Source of the DNA: Planotetraspora kaengkrachanensis
GTDB lineage: Bacteria; Actinomycetota; Actinomycetes; Streptosporangiales; Streptosporangiaceae
Reading direction: 5' to 3'
DNA length: 64,000 nucleotides
Assembly: GCF_016862895.1 (NCBI RefSeq)
Contig: NZ_BONV01000019.1
Coordinates: 148,987-212,986, forward strand
This document shows positions 51,385 to 58,297 of the stretch, one piece after another (the stretch's first letter is position 1; each line of letters opens with the position of its first letter). The notes below the pieces were generated by a model. It did no database searches. It saw nothing but the letters and a program-made list of their open reading frames with translations, and was not told the DNA's origin. Made by a program: the position numbers and the translations under genes.

Positions 51385-52398
51385 TCAGGACGTCTGACCC
51401 GCCCGGTCCACGATCGCGATCTTGATGATCGCGGTGGAGTCGAGCACCTGACCGGCCGTGAGCCCGTCCTGGTCCCTGACCTGCGTCGAACGTTCGCCGA
51501 GGAAGGCGTGGGTGCGCGCATCGAAGATCAACTCAGTCCTCGAGCCCTGCACCTGGGTCAGCGCCACGGCGACGCCGGTACGACCGGCCTCGTCCTTCAC
51601 GTCGCCGACCACCGTCACCCCCGGAATCCGCGCCACCGCGTCGAAAACCGCGGCCAGCGTGGGAGGCGAGAGGTACGCCTCGCGGATCAGGTCGCCCGCC
51701 GCGTTGAACGCGTCCTGGTCCCGGGGATTCTTGGTGCCGCCGCCGGCCCGGTAGAGATAGGCCAGCATGCCGTCGGCGTCCGCCGGCAGATCCCTCCTGT
51801 AGTGGGCCTCCGGCTCGCACGGCTGGGTCCCGGTCTTGCCGCCCTTGCTCTGGACGCGGACCCCGTCGCGGCATCCCGGCATCTCGATGACCTTCGCACC
51901 GCCGCCGGACTTCGCTCGCTCACGGATCAGCCCGTCGCGTGTTCCGTCGGCCGAGAACCAGGCCTGGCGCCGCTGGGAGATGACGGTCATGTCGCCGGGG
52001 TCGGCGCCCTGTCCCTGTGGCATTCCGACGGCCGTGGTGATCGACTCCGCGTAGACGAACTGGTCGCCCCGGACCACCACAGCGGGCAGGTTCCGCGCCG
52101 CCGACGCGGCGCCCTGGAGGATGCGCACCGCCGCCGAGGCGGTCGACGCAGGCGGGTTCCCTCCGACGTTCACCACCTGGGTCGTCAGCACGCCTGCCGT
52201 GAGCGCGGCGGCGAGCCCTCCGGCCGCGGCGATCCGCCGGCCCGTCGAGGGCATCGTCAACCGCGGCAGCCGGAACCCGGCCCGGCCAGAATCCCGGGCG
52301 GTCTCGGCCAGCACCCGCTGACGCAGCCGCTCGGGCGGGGTCGCGGAGGCCGGGTCCAGCGCCGTACCCAGGTCGTCCAGAGTCTTCAGCTCGTTCAT
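51385..52398 (-). CDS. CU044_5270-family membrane-anchored sigma partner (module 4, separated by IS)
   Basis: 337 aa, ATG 52398 with a strong AAGGAG site. The N-terminal cytoplasmic segment (NELKTLDDLGTALDPASATPPERLRQRVL) and one transmembrane helix (IAAAGGLAAALTAGVLTTQVV) precede an extracytoplasmic domain. That domain ends like the other partners (LSPPTLAAVFDAVARIPGVTVVGDVKDEAGRTGVAVAL ... ELIFDARTHAFLGE). Its natural sigma partner is the gene at 53742, but a 1.3-kb insertion sequence now lies between them. Expression may therefore depend on read-through or a new promoter. Confidence 0.76.
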   Translation of the reverse strand: MNELKTLDDLGTALDPASATPPERLRQRVLAETARDSGRAGFRLPRLTMPSTGRRIAAAGGLAAALTAGVLTTQVVNVGGNPPASTASAAVRILQGAASAARNLPAVVVRGDQFVYAESITTAVGMPQGQGADPGDMTVISQRRQAWFSADGTRDGLIRERAKSGGGAKVIEMPGCRDGVRVQSKGGKTGTQPCEPEAHYRRDLPADADGMLAYLYRAGGGTKNPRDQDAFNAAGDLIREAYLSPPTLAAVFDAVARIPGVTVVGDVKDEAGRTGVAVALTQVQGSRTELIFDARTHAFLGERSTQVRDQDGLTAGQVLDSTAIIKIAIVDRAGQTS

Positions 52399-52519
52399 CA
52401 AATCTCCTTGAGCGTGGAGAGTCCCGCTTTCAGGCGGGGAGAAGACGCGGCACGGTGCCGCACGGAATAATCTCGAACACGCGTTCGGTATTGCCTGGCC
52501 GTGCCTTAGAGTGCTGGAC

Positions 52520-53626
52520 ATGTCGCAGATCGTGAAGCGGGCATTCAAGTTCCGCTTCTACCCGACCCCGGATCAGGCCGACGAGCTTGCCCGGACGTTC
52601 GGCTGCGTCCGCCTCGTCTACAACAAGGCACTTGAAGAGCGGACCCGCGCCTACACGATGGAAGGCCGCAAGGTCTCCTACGCGCAGTCGTCGGCCGCGC
52701 TGACTGAATGGAAGCGTTCGCAGGAGTCGGCGTTCCTCAACGAGGTGTCCAGCGTTCCGCTTCAACAGGCGCTGCGCCATTTGCAGGCGGCGTTCGCGAA
52801 CTTCTTCGCCAAGCGAGCCAGGTACCCGGCGTTCAAGTCCCGCAAGAAGTCCCGACTGAGCGCCGAATACACCCGCAGCGCGTTCCGCTGGCGGGACGGG
52901 CGGCTGTGGTTGGCGAAGATGGACGGCCCGCTGAACATCGTTTGGTCGCGTGCGCTGCCCGACGGTGCGGAGCCGTCCACGGTGACGGTGTCGAAGGACA
53001 CGGCCGGACGCTGGTTCGTGTCCATCCTGTGCATGGACCGGATTCGGCCGCTCGATCCGACAGGGACGATGGTCGGTGTGGACGTGGGGGTCACCGCTTT
53101 GGTGACGCTGTCCACCGGGGAGAAGGTCGTGAACCCTCGGCATGAGCAGGCCGACCGACGCACCCTGGCCAAGGCCCAGCGGGCACTCGCCCGTAAAGCC
53201 AAGGGAAGCGCGAACCGGCAGAAGGCGAAGCTGAAGGCGGCCCGGGTGTACGCCCGGATCGCCGACCGTCGCCGCGATCACCTGCACAAGCTGACCACTC
53301 GGCTCGTCCGTGAGAACCAAACGGTCGTGATCGAGGACCTCACCGTGCGCGCCATGGTGAAGAACCACACGCTGGCCCGCGCCATTTCTGACGCCTCCTG
53401 GCGGGAACTGCGGTCCATGCTGGAGTACAAAACCGTCTGGTACGGGCGGGAACTGGTCGTGATCGACCGATGGTTCCCCAGTTCGAAACTGTGCTCGGCG
53501 TGCGGCACCCTGCAAGGCACGATGCCGTTGAACGTCCGGGAGTGGGTGTGCGCCTGCGGCGCGGTTCACGACCGGGACGTCAACGCAGCGATCAACATCC
53601 TCGCCGCCGGGCTGGTGGAGAGGTGA
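52520..53626 (+). CDS. tnpB: TnpB RNA-guided nuclease (IS605 OrfB family)
   Basis: 368 aa from ATG 52520; GTG 52511 adds three residues. The protein opens with VKRAFKFRFYPTPDQADELARTFGCVRLVYNKAL. RuvC catalytic positions are intact: Asp in GVDVGVTALVTLS, Glu in TVVIEDLTVRAM and Asp in AVHDRDVNAAINILA. The target nucleic-acid-binding zinc ribbon is CSACGTLQGTMPLNVREWVCACG. The full length and intact residues suggest an active enzyme that cuts DNA next to a TAM under omega-RNA guidance. Transposition itself would need a TnpA supplied from elsewhere. Confidence 0.9.
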   Translation: MSQIVKRAFKFRFYPTPDQADELARTFGCVRLVYNKALEERTRAYTMEGRKVSYAQSSAALTEWKRSQESAFLNEVSSVPLQQALRHLQAAFANFFAKRARYPAFKSRKKSRLSAEYTRSAFRWRDGRLWLAKMDGPLNIVWSRALPDGAEPSTVTVSKDTAGRWFVSILCMDRIRPLDPTGTMVGVDVGVTALVTLSTGEKVVNPRHEQADRRTLAKAQRALARKAKGSANRQKAKLKAARVYARIADRRRDHLHKLTTRLVRENQTVVIEDLTVRAMVKNHTLARAISDASWRELRSMLEYKTVWYGRELVVIDRWFPSSKLCSACGTLQGTMPLNVREWVCACGAVHDRDVNAAINILAAGLVER

Positions 53627-53746
53627 AACGCCTGTGGAGCTGGTGTAAGTCCTCAAGGGAGTTCTCCTGGCGGGCGACTGGCGGTGAAGCAGGAACTCTC
53701 ACGGGCGACCGTGGGAACCCCTTACTCCAAGAAGGGGAAGGTCAAC
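53500..53746 (+). ncRNA. Predicted omega-RNA (reRNA) of the TnpB element
   Basis: In TnpB elements the guide RNA spans the 3' end of tnpB and the right end, and reads into flanking DNA. The 120 bases after the tnpB stop are hairpin-rich and end with CCCCTT-actccaag-AAGGGG then GGTCAAC. The guide would start at about 53747 and match the 3' end of the sigma gene, antisense to it. The 5' limit is approximate. Confidence 0.5.
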
Positions 53747-54389
53747 GATCCTCCTCGATCACCGTGGTGGGGTTGCTTCCGCCGAGCGCTTCCCGGATCC
53801 GCCGCCGCGCCCGGTGCAGCCGTGACCGGACCGTGCCGATCTTGATCTGCAACGTCTCGGCGACCTCCTCGTAGGTGAACTGACTCCAGGCGACGAGCAG
53901 CAGCACGTCGCGGTCGGCGGGGGAGAGCCGCCCCACGGCCTGGGCGAGCGGGCCGCGCAGCGCCTGGGCGGTCACCGCCGCGGCGACCTGGTCGGCGAGC
54001 CCGTCCACGACGTCGCCCGCGCCTGCCCGGGCCAGCGTCCGGTAGCGGGCCTCCTCGGCCCGGCGTCGGCGGGCGATCTCCCTCGTGACGATGCCGAACA
54101 GCCACGGCCGGGCGTCCGGCCTCGTCAGGTCGTACTTCCGGCGCTGCCGGAACGCCGCGAGGAAGGTCTCCGCGACGACGTCCTCGGCGTGCTCAGGACC
54201 GACCCGGCGGTACGCGTACCGATAGAGCTGGGCCGAGTACCGGTCGTACAGCACGGCGAATTTCTCGGTGTCGCGCAAGGACGCCTCGATGACCGCGGCG
54301 TCATCGGCGTCCCGCGTCGTCGTGATCGTCACCACAGCGAAGCGGACTGGTGTAACCGGTTCATTGACTTCCTCCCGTCGTAGCGACAT
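53742..54389 (-). CDS. ECF-type RNA polymerase sigma factor (module 4, 3' end altered by IS)
   Basis: Up to 215 aa from ATG 54389; the double GTG at 54335/54332 is a plausible shorter start. Region 2 is FAVLYDRYSAQLYRYAYRRVGPEHAEDVVAETFLAAFRQRRKYD. Region 4 is LLLVAWSQFTYEEVAETLQIKIGTVRSRLHRARRRIREAL. The present stop codon (53742-53744) lies inside the IS right end. Without the IS the frame would read on through L-K-E-I to a TGATG overlapping the CU044_5270 start. The sigma itself keeps all functional regions. Confidence 0.85.
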   Translation of the reverse strand: MSLRREEVNEPVTPVRFAVVTITTTRDADDAAVIEASLRDTEKFAVLYDRYSAQLYRYAYRRVGPEHAEDVVAETFLAAFRQRRKYDLTRPDARPWLFGIVTREIARRRRAEEARYRTLARAGAGDVVDGLADQVAAAVTAQALRGPLAQAVGRLSPADRDVLLLVAWSQFTYEEVAETLQIKIGTVRSRLHRARRRIREALGGSNPTTVIEEDR

Positions 54390-54467
54390 CGGACACCCAT
54401 GTCTCTGCGGCAGGGAGGTTTCGAGTTCACGCTCGGCGCGCAGGACTGCCGTCCGTACGCAGGCGGA

Positions 54468-55100
54468 TCAGCCGAGGATGCCCCGCTCGTACGCGACCGC
54501 GACGGCCGCGGCCCGGTCCTTGACCCCGAGCTTCGCGTAGAGGTGGGTGAGATGGGTCTTGACGGTCGCCTCGCTGATGAACAGCACGACGGCGATCTCA
54601 CGGTTGGACGTGCCCTTGGCGACGAGGCCGAGCACCTCGCGCTCACGAGAGCTCAGAGGCTCGCCGCCGGGCGCTCTCACGCGTGAGACCAGGCGGGAGG
54701 CGATGGCGGGCGACAGGACCGTCTTGCCCTCGGCGGCGGCACGCACGGCGGTGAAGAGGTCGTCGCGCGGCGCGTCCTTGAGCAGATAGCCGGTGGCGCC
54801 CGCCTCGATCGCGGGCAGGGTGTCGGAGTCGGTGTCGTAGGTGGTGAGGACGAGCACCTTGCAGCGCAGGCCGCGGCGGGTCAGCTCGGCGATGGCGTCG
54901 ACTCCGCCGCCGCCCGGCATCCGCAGGTCCATCAGGACCACATCGGGATCGAGGAGGGCGGAGAGCTCGACCGCCTGCTGTCCGTCGGCGGCCTCGCCGA
55001 GGACCTCGAACTCGGGGTGCGCGGCGAACATGCCGCGCAGCCCGTCACGCACGACGGGATGGTCGTCGACGATCAGGAGGGTGATTGCGCGCTCAGCCAT
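54468..55100 (-). CDS. NarL/LuxR-type response regulator
   Basis: 210 aa, ATG 55100, overlapping the kinase stop by eight bases. The receiver domain has the phospho-acceptor Asp in PDVVLMDLRMPGGGG, the acidic pair in LLIVDDHPVVRDGL and a conserved Lys in TGYLLKDAPRDDLF. The C-terminal LuxR helix-turn-helix is LSSREREVLGLVAKGTSNREIAVVLFISEATVKTHLTHLYAKLGV. It is the last gene of an ABC exporter/two-component operon and probably controls that exporter. Confidence 0.92.
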   Translation of the reverse strand: MAERAITLLIVDDHPVVRDGLRGMFAAHPEFEVLGEAADGQQAVELSALLDPDVVLMDLRMPGGGGVDAIAELTRRGLRCKVLVLTTYDTDSDTLPAIEAGATGYLLKDAPRDDLFTAVRAAAEGKTVLSPAIASRLVSRVRAPGGEPLSSREREVLGLVAKGTSNREIAVVLFISEATVKTHLTHLYAKLGVKDRAAAVAVAYERGILG

Positions 55101-56346
55101 GGCGCACCAACGGTACGCGAGCGGAGATGGCCGTGCCGCGTCCCGGCTCGGACTCGACGTCGAACGTCCCGGCGAGGCGTTCGGCGCGGGCGCGCATGCC
55201 GCCGAGGCCGAAGCCGCGCGCGGTCTCGCGGCGGGGCAGCGTGAGCGGGTCGAAGCCGCGGCCGTCGTCGCGGACGTCCAGGCTCACCTCGTCGTCCATG
55301 TACGACAGGGTGACGCCCACCCGCGTGGCGTGGGCGTGCCGGTCGGCGTTGGCGAGCGTCTCCTGGGCGATGCGCAGGACGGTGGCCTCGACCTCGTCGT
55401 GCAACGGCTCGACGATGCCGGTGACGGTGAACTCGGCCCGTACGCCCGTCGAGGCCGACCACGTGGTGACGAGGTTCTTCAGCGCCTCGGGGAGCGTGTG
55501 GTGCTCAAGCGCGCCGGGACTGAGGTTCTGCACCGACCGGCGGGCCTCGCCCAGGCTGTGGCGGGCGAGGGCGGCGGCGCGGTCGACGTGGTCGCGGGCG
55601 GTCGCGGGGTCCGCGCTGTCGGCGGCGGCCTGGAGTTGGGTGATGATGCCCGCCAGGCCCTGCGCGAGGGTGTCGTGGATCTCGGCGGCCAGGCGCCGGC
55701 GTTCGTCGTTGACACCGGCCTCCCTGGCCTGGACGAGGAGCCGGGCGTTCAGTTCGGCGTTCAGCTCCATCGCCTGCTCGAGACGGGCGTTGGCGTGCTC
55801 GAGCTCCGTGATGGTGGCCGCCTTGGCCTTGGCGGTCTCGGCCTCCCTCAGCCCGATCGTGCCGAAGACGATGGTGAGCGAGGCGTTGACGACGTACAGC
55901 GCCGCGAAGGCGATCCACTGCGTGCCGTCCTTGATCGGCAGACCGCCGGACTGCGAGCCCGCCATGGTCACGGCGGTGGCCAGCAGCCCGGCGTACATCA
56001 GACGCCGCGGCAGCAGCCTGGCGGAGTCGAAGTAGCCGAGCGCCGCGTAGATGGCGAAGAACGGGTTCAGCCAGGTGAGCGCGAAGCCGAGCGCGAACCG
56101 CACGACGTAGTAGGCCCGCCCCCGCACGTCGAACTCGGGCAGGCCGGGGCCCGTCCTGCTCCACCACAGGTGCAGTGCGAGCGCGGCCACGACGAGCACC
56201 CCCGCCGCGTACTGCTCGCCACGCGTCATCATCAGCAGGCCGCTGGAAAGGGCCGAGATCAGCGTGGCGAGGCCCAGCATGATGTAGGGGATCCAGCGGA
56301 GGGGCCGTTCCCCCCAGTTCGCGGCCGCGGTGTCGGCTTGCGTCAC
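55093..56346 (-). CDS. NarL-type (DesK-like) sensor histidine kinase
   Basis: 417 aa from GTG 56346 with AGGAGG upstream. Five or six N-terminal transmembrane helices (about 15-165) are followed by a coiled helix (LREAETAKAKAATITELEHANARLEQAMEL). The HisKA_3 box is NDERRRLAAEIHDTLAQGLAGIITQLQ with the phospho-acceptor His. The ATPase domain has VLRIAQETLANADRHAHATRVGVTL, DDGRGFDP and GFGLGGMRARAERL. A membrane-embedded sensor of this type often detects envelope stress or lipid-active antibiotics, matching the adjacent ABC exporter. Confidence 0.9.
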   Translation of the reverse strand: MTQADTAAANWGERPLRWIPYIMLGLATLISALSSGLLMMTRGEQYAAGVLVVAALALHLWWSRTGPGLPEFDVRGRAYYVVRFALGFALTWLNPFFAIYAALGYFDSARLLPRRLMYAGLLATAVTMAGSQSGGLPIKDGTQWIAFAALYVVNASLTIVFGTIGLREAETAKAKAATITELEHANARLEQAMELNAELNARLLVQAREAGVNDERRRLAAEIHDTLAQGLAGIITQLQAAADSADPATARDHVDRAAALARHSLGEARRSVQNLSPGALEHHTLPEALKNLVTTWSASTGVRAEFTVTGIVEPLHDEVEATVLRIAQETLANADRHAHATRVGVTLSYMDDEVSLDVRDDGRGFDPLTLPRRETARGFGLGGMRARAERLAGTFDVESEPGRGTAISARVPLVRHG

Positions 56347-56372
56347 CTCGTCCTCCTCACGTTCTCTACTCC

Positions 56373-57113
56373 CTACTCCCACCGGAACCAGCGTGCCGCA
56401 GCGCCGACGAGGACGACCGTCCACAGCGCGGTCACGCCGAGGTGCGACCAACTGGGCCAGTCGCCGGCCGCCGCCTCGTTCAGCGCCTGCGAGGCCGCCC
56501 CGAACGGGGTGAGCAGGACGACGCGCTGCAACGCGTCCGGCATGACCTGGACGGGGAACCAGACGCCAAGCGTGAACATCGACGGGAACAGGACGGCCGA
56601 GCCGACGGCCGTGGCGATCTTCGTGGTCCGTGAGACCGCGGCGATCGTCGCGCCCGCCGCGAGGGCCGCCAGCGCGGCGAGGACCAGCGCCAGCGCGTAC
56701 CCGAAGAGCTGCGCGGGCAATGCCACGCCGTAGACGAGACGGCCCACGGCCATCGCGATGACCGCCGAGCACACCGACGCCGCGCCGTGCAGCACGATCT
56801 GCGCCGTCAGCAGCGACGCCGGCCGCACCGGGGTGGTCGACATGCGGCGCAGGATGCCCATCTCCCGGTAGCTGGTGAGGACGGGCGGTATGGCCTGCAC
56901 CCCGGCCATGACGATGGCGAGGAGCACGACGATGGGGACGTACAGGTCGATGACCCTGAGGCCGTCGAGCGCGGGGTCGACCGTGCGGAAGGTCGGGATC
57001 AGGCCGAGGATAGCCAGCAGCACCGAGGGGAAGGCGACGATCCAGAAGACGCTGCCCGGTTCGCGGCTGAAGAGCCGGGCCTCGGACTTCAGCACGGCGG
57101 CGGATGCGGACAT
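56373..57113 (-). CDS. ABC-2 type transporter permease
   Basis: 246 aa, ATG 57113, one base after the ATPase stop. Six transmembrane segments are visible. The family pattern includes IYVPIVVLLAIVMAGVQAIPPVLTSYREMGILRRMSTTPVRPASLLTAQI, and the region around VLFPSMFTLGVWFPVQVMPDALQRV contains the C-terminal ABC-2 signature. With the ATPase it forms an exporter for drugs, lipids or peptides. Confidence 0.9.
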   Translation of the reverse strand: MSASAAVLKSEARLFSREPGSVFWIVAFPSVLLAILGLIPTFRTVDPALDGLRVIDLYVPIVVLLAIVMAGVQAIPPVLTSYREMGILRRMSTTPVRPASLLTAQIVLHGAASVCSAVIAMAVGRLVYGVALPAQLFGYALALVLAALAALAAGATIAAVSRTTKIATAVGSAVLFPSMFTLGVWFPVQVMPDALQRVVLLTPFGAASQALNEAAAGDWPSWSHLGVTALWTVVLVGAAARWFRWE

Positions 57114-57114
57114 G

Positions 57115-58074
57115 TCAGGCCTCCTGCTGGGTGAGATCCGCTGCGCGGTGCGCCGCAGGCTCCGACGGGCCGGCCGCGTCTTCCGTCGTCAGGTCGAGGA
57201 AGGCGTCGTCGAGCGTGGAGTCGGTCACGCGCAGCCGCTCGGTCGTGATCTGGTGCCGCGCGAGCAGCGTGATCACCGCGTTGACGGTCTCGTCGGTCCC
57301 GTTGACGACCACCCGGCCGTCCTTCAGTTCCACGGACGTAGCGGCGGGCAGCGCGGCCAGGTCGGCGTCGTCGAGCGGCCGGGAGGGAGTGAACGCGATG
57401 ACGGTCGACGACGCGGACCTGCTGATGAGGCCCGCCGGGGTGTCCAGCGCGGCGACTCTGCCCGCGTTGATCACCGCGACGCGGTCGCACAGATGCTGGG
57501 CCTCCTCCATGATGTGCGTGACCAGCAGGACGGTCACCCCGGAGGCGCGCACGTCCTCGATCAGCTTCCAGGTGTCGCGGCGGGCTCGCGGGTCGAGTCC
57601 GGTGGTGAGCTCGTCGAGCACCACGACCCTGGGGTTGCCGATGAGCGCGAGCGCGATGAACAACCGCTGCTTCTGCCCGCCGGAGAGCTTGCCGAAGCGG
57701 GTGGTGAGGCGGTCGGTGAGGCCGAGCCGTTCGGCGAGGGACCCCCAGTCGGCCGGCTTCGGATAGAAGGCGCTGTAGAGCTCGAGCGCCTCGCGCACGG
57801 TGAGCTTCGCCTGCAGGGCGCTCTCCTGTAACTGGGTGCCGAGGATCCGCGTCAGCTGTGCGTGATCGGAGACCGGGTGGAGACCGGCCACCTGGACGGT
57901 GCCGGAGTCGGGGACCCGCAGACCTTCGACGCATTCGACCGTCGTCGTCTTGCCCGCGCCGTTCGGGCCGAGGATTCCGAATATCTCGCCTTCCTCAACG
58001 GCGAAGGACACCCCGTCGACAACGGGTCTGCCCCCGTACGCCTTGCGCAGGCCGTTAACTTCGATAATCGCCAT
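57115..58074 (-). CDS. ABC transporter ATP-binding protein (drug/lipid exporter type)
   Basis: 319 aa from ATG 58074. Motifs: Walker A GILGPNGAGKTTTVECVEGL, Q-loop GTQLQES, signature LSGGQKQRLFIALAL, Walker B RVVVLDELTTGLDPRARR (Glu present) and H-loop VLLVTHIMEEAQHL. The C-terminal DUF4162-like extension is typical of DrrA-type exporter ATPases. It is the first gene of the ATPase-permease-kinase-regulator operon. Confidence 0.92.
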   Translation of the reverse strand: MAIIEVNGLRKAYGGRPVVDGVSFAVEEGEIFGILGPNGAGKTTTVECVEGLRVPDSGTVQVAGLHPVSDHAQLTRILGTQLQESALQAKLTVREALELYSAFYPKPADWGSLAERLGLTDRLTTRFGKLSGGQKQRLFIALALIGNPRVVVLDELTTGLDPRARRDTWKLIEDVRASGVTVLLVTHIMEEAQHLCDRVAVINAGRVAALDTPAGLISRSASSTVIAFTPSRPLDDADLAALPAATSVELKDGRVVVNGTDETVNAVITLLARHQITTERLRVTDSTLDDAFLDLTTEDAAGPSEPAAHRAADLTQQEA

Positions 58075-58131
58075 GCACCGATGATCCTTGTGGGCCCCGT
58101 TCGTGTACATCGCCTGTCGCGCTGGGACGGC

Positions 58132-58149
58132 ATCATCCGATCGGATGAT
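58132..58149. promoter_or_regulatory. Perfect 18-bp palindrome between divergent ABC and LAL genes
   Basis: ATCATC-CGATCG-GATGAT at 58132-58149, 58 bp upstream of the ABC ATPase start and 149 bp upstream of the LAL gene. A related half-site (CGATGATCC) lies at about 58079-58087, next to the ATPase start. It is probably an operator, plausibly of the operon's own response regulator. Confidence 0.55.
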
Positions 58150-58297
58150 CCACGTCTACGACCGGCCCGGCCGCCGGGGTCCCGGCGACTTGACAAGATT
58201 CGCAACTGGTCCGTAACGCCCAAGGGTTGACCTCGGCCGAACGTGCGTGGATAACTGTCCCGGGGGGTCCAGCACACCCGTTACCTTGGAGCGGTTG

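Larger units (their letters stand above)
52412..53746 (+). mobile_element. TnpB-only IS200/IS605-type insertion sequence
   Basis: About 1335 bp, boundaries good to about one base. The left end begins after CTCCTTGA(G) and has a CCCGC-tttcag-GCGGG hairpin. The right end carries a CCCCTT...AAGGGG hairpin followed by AAGGTCAAC. No tnpA is present. Joining the flanks gives CTCCTTGA-GATCCTCC, which restores an uninterrupted sigma reading frame ending in TGATG. TTGA(G) would be the target-adjacent motif, compare TTGAT for ISDra2. Confidence 0.72.
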
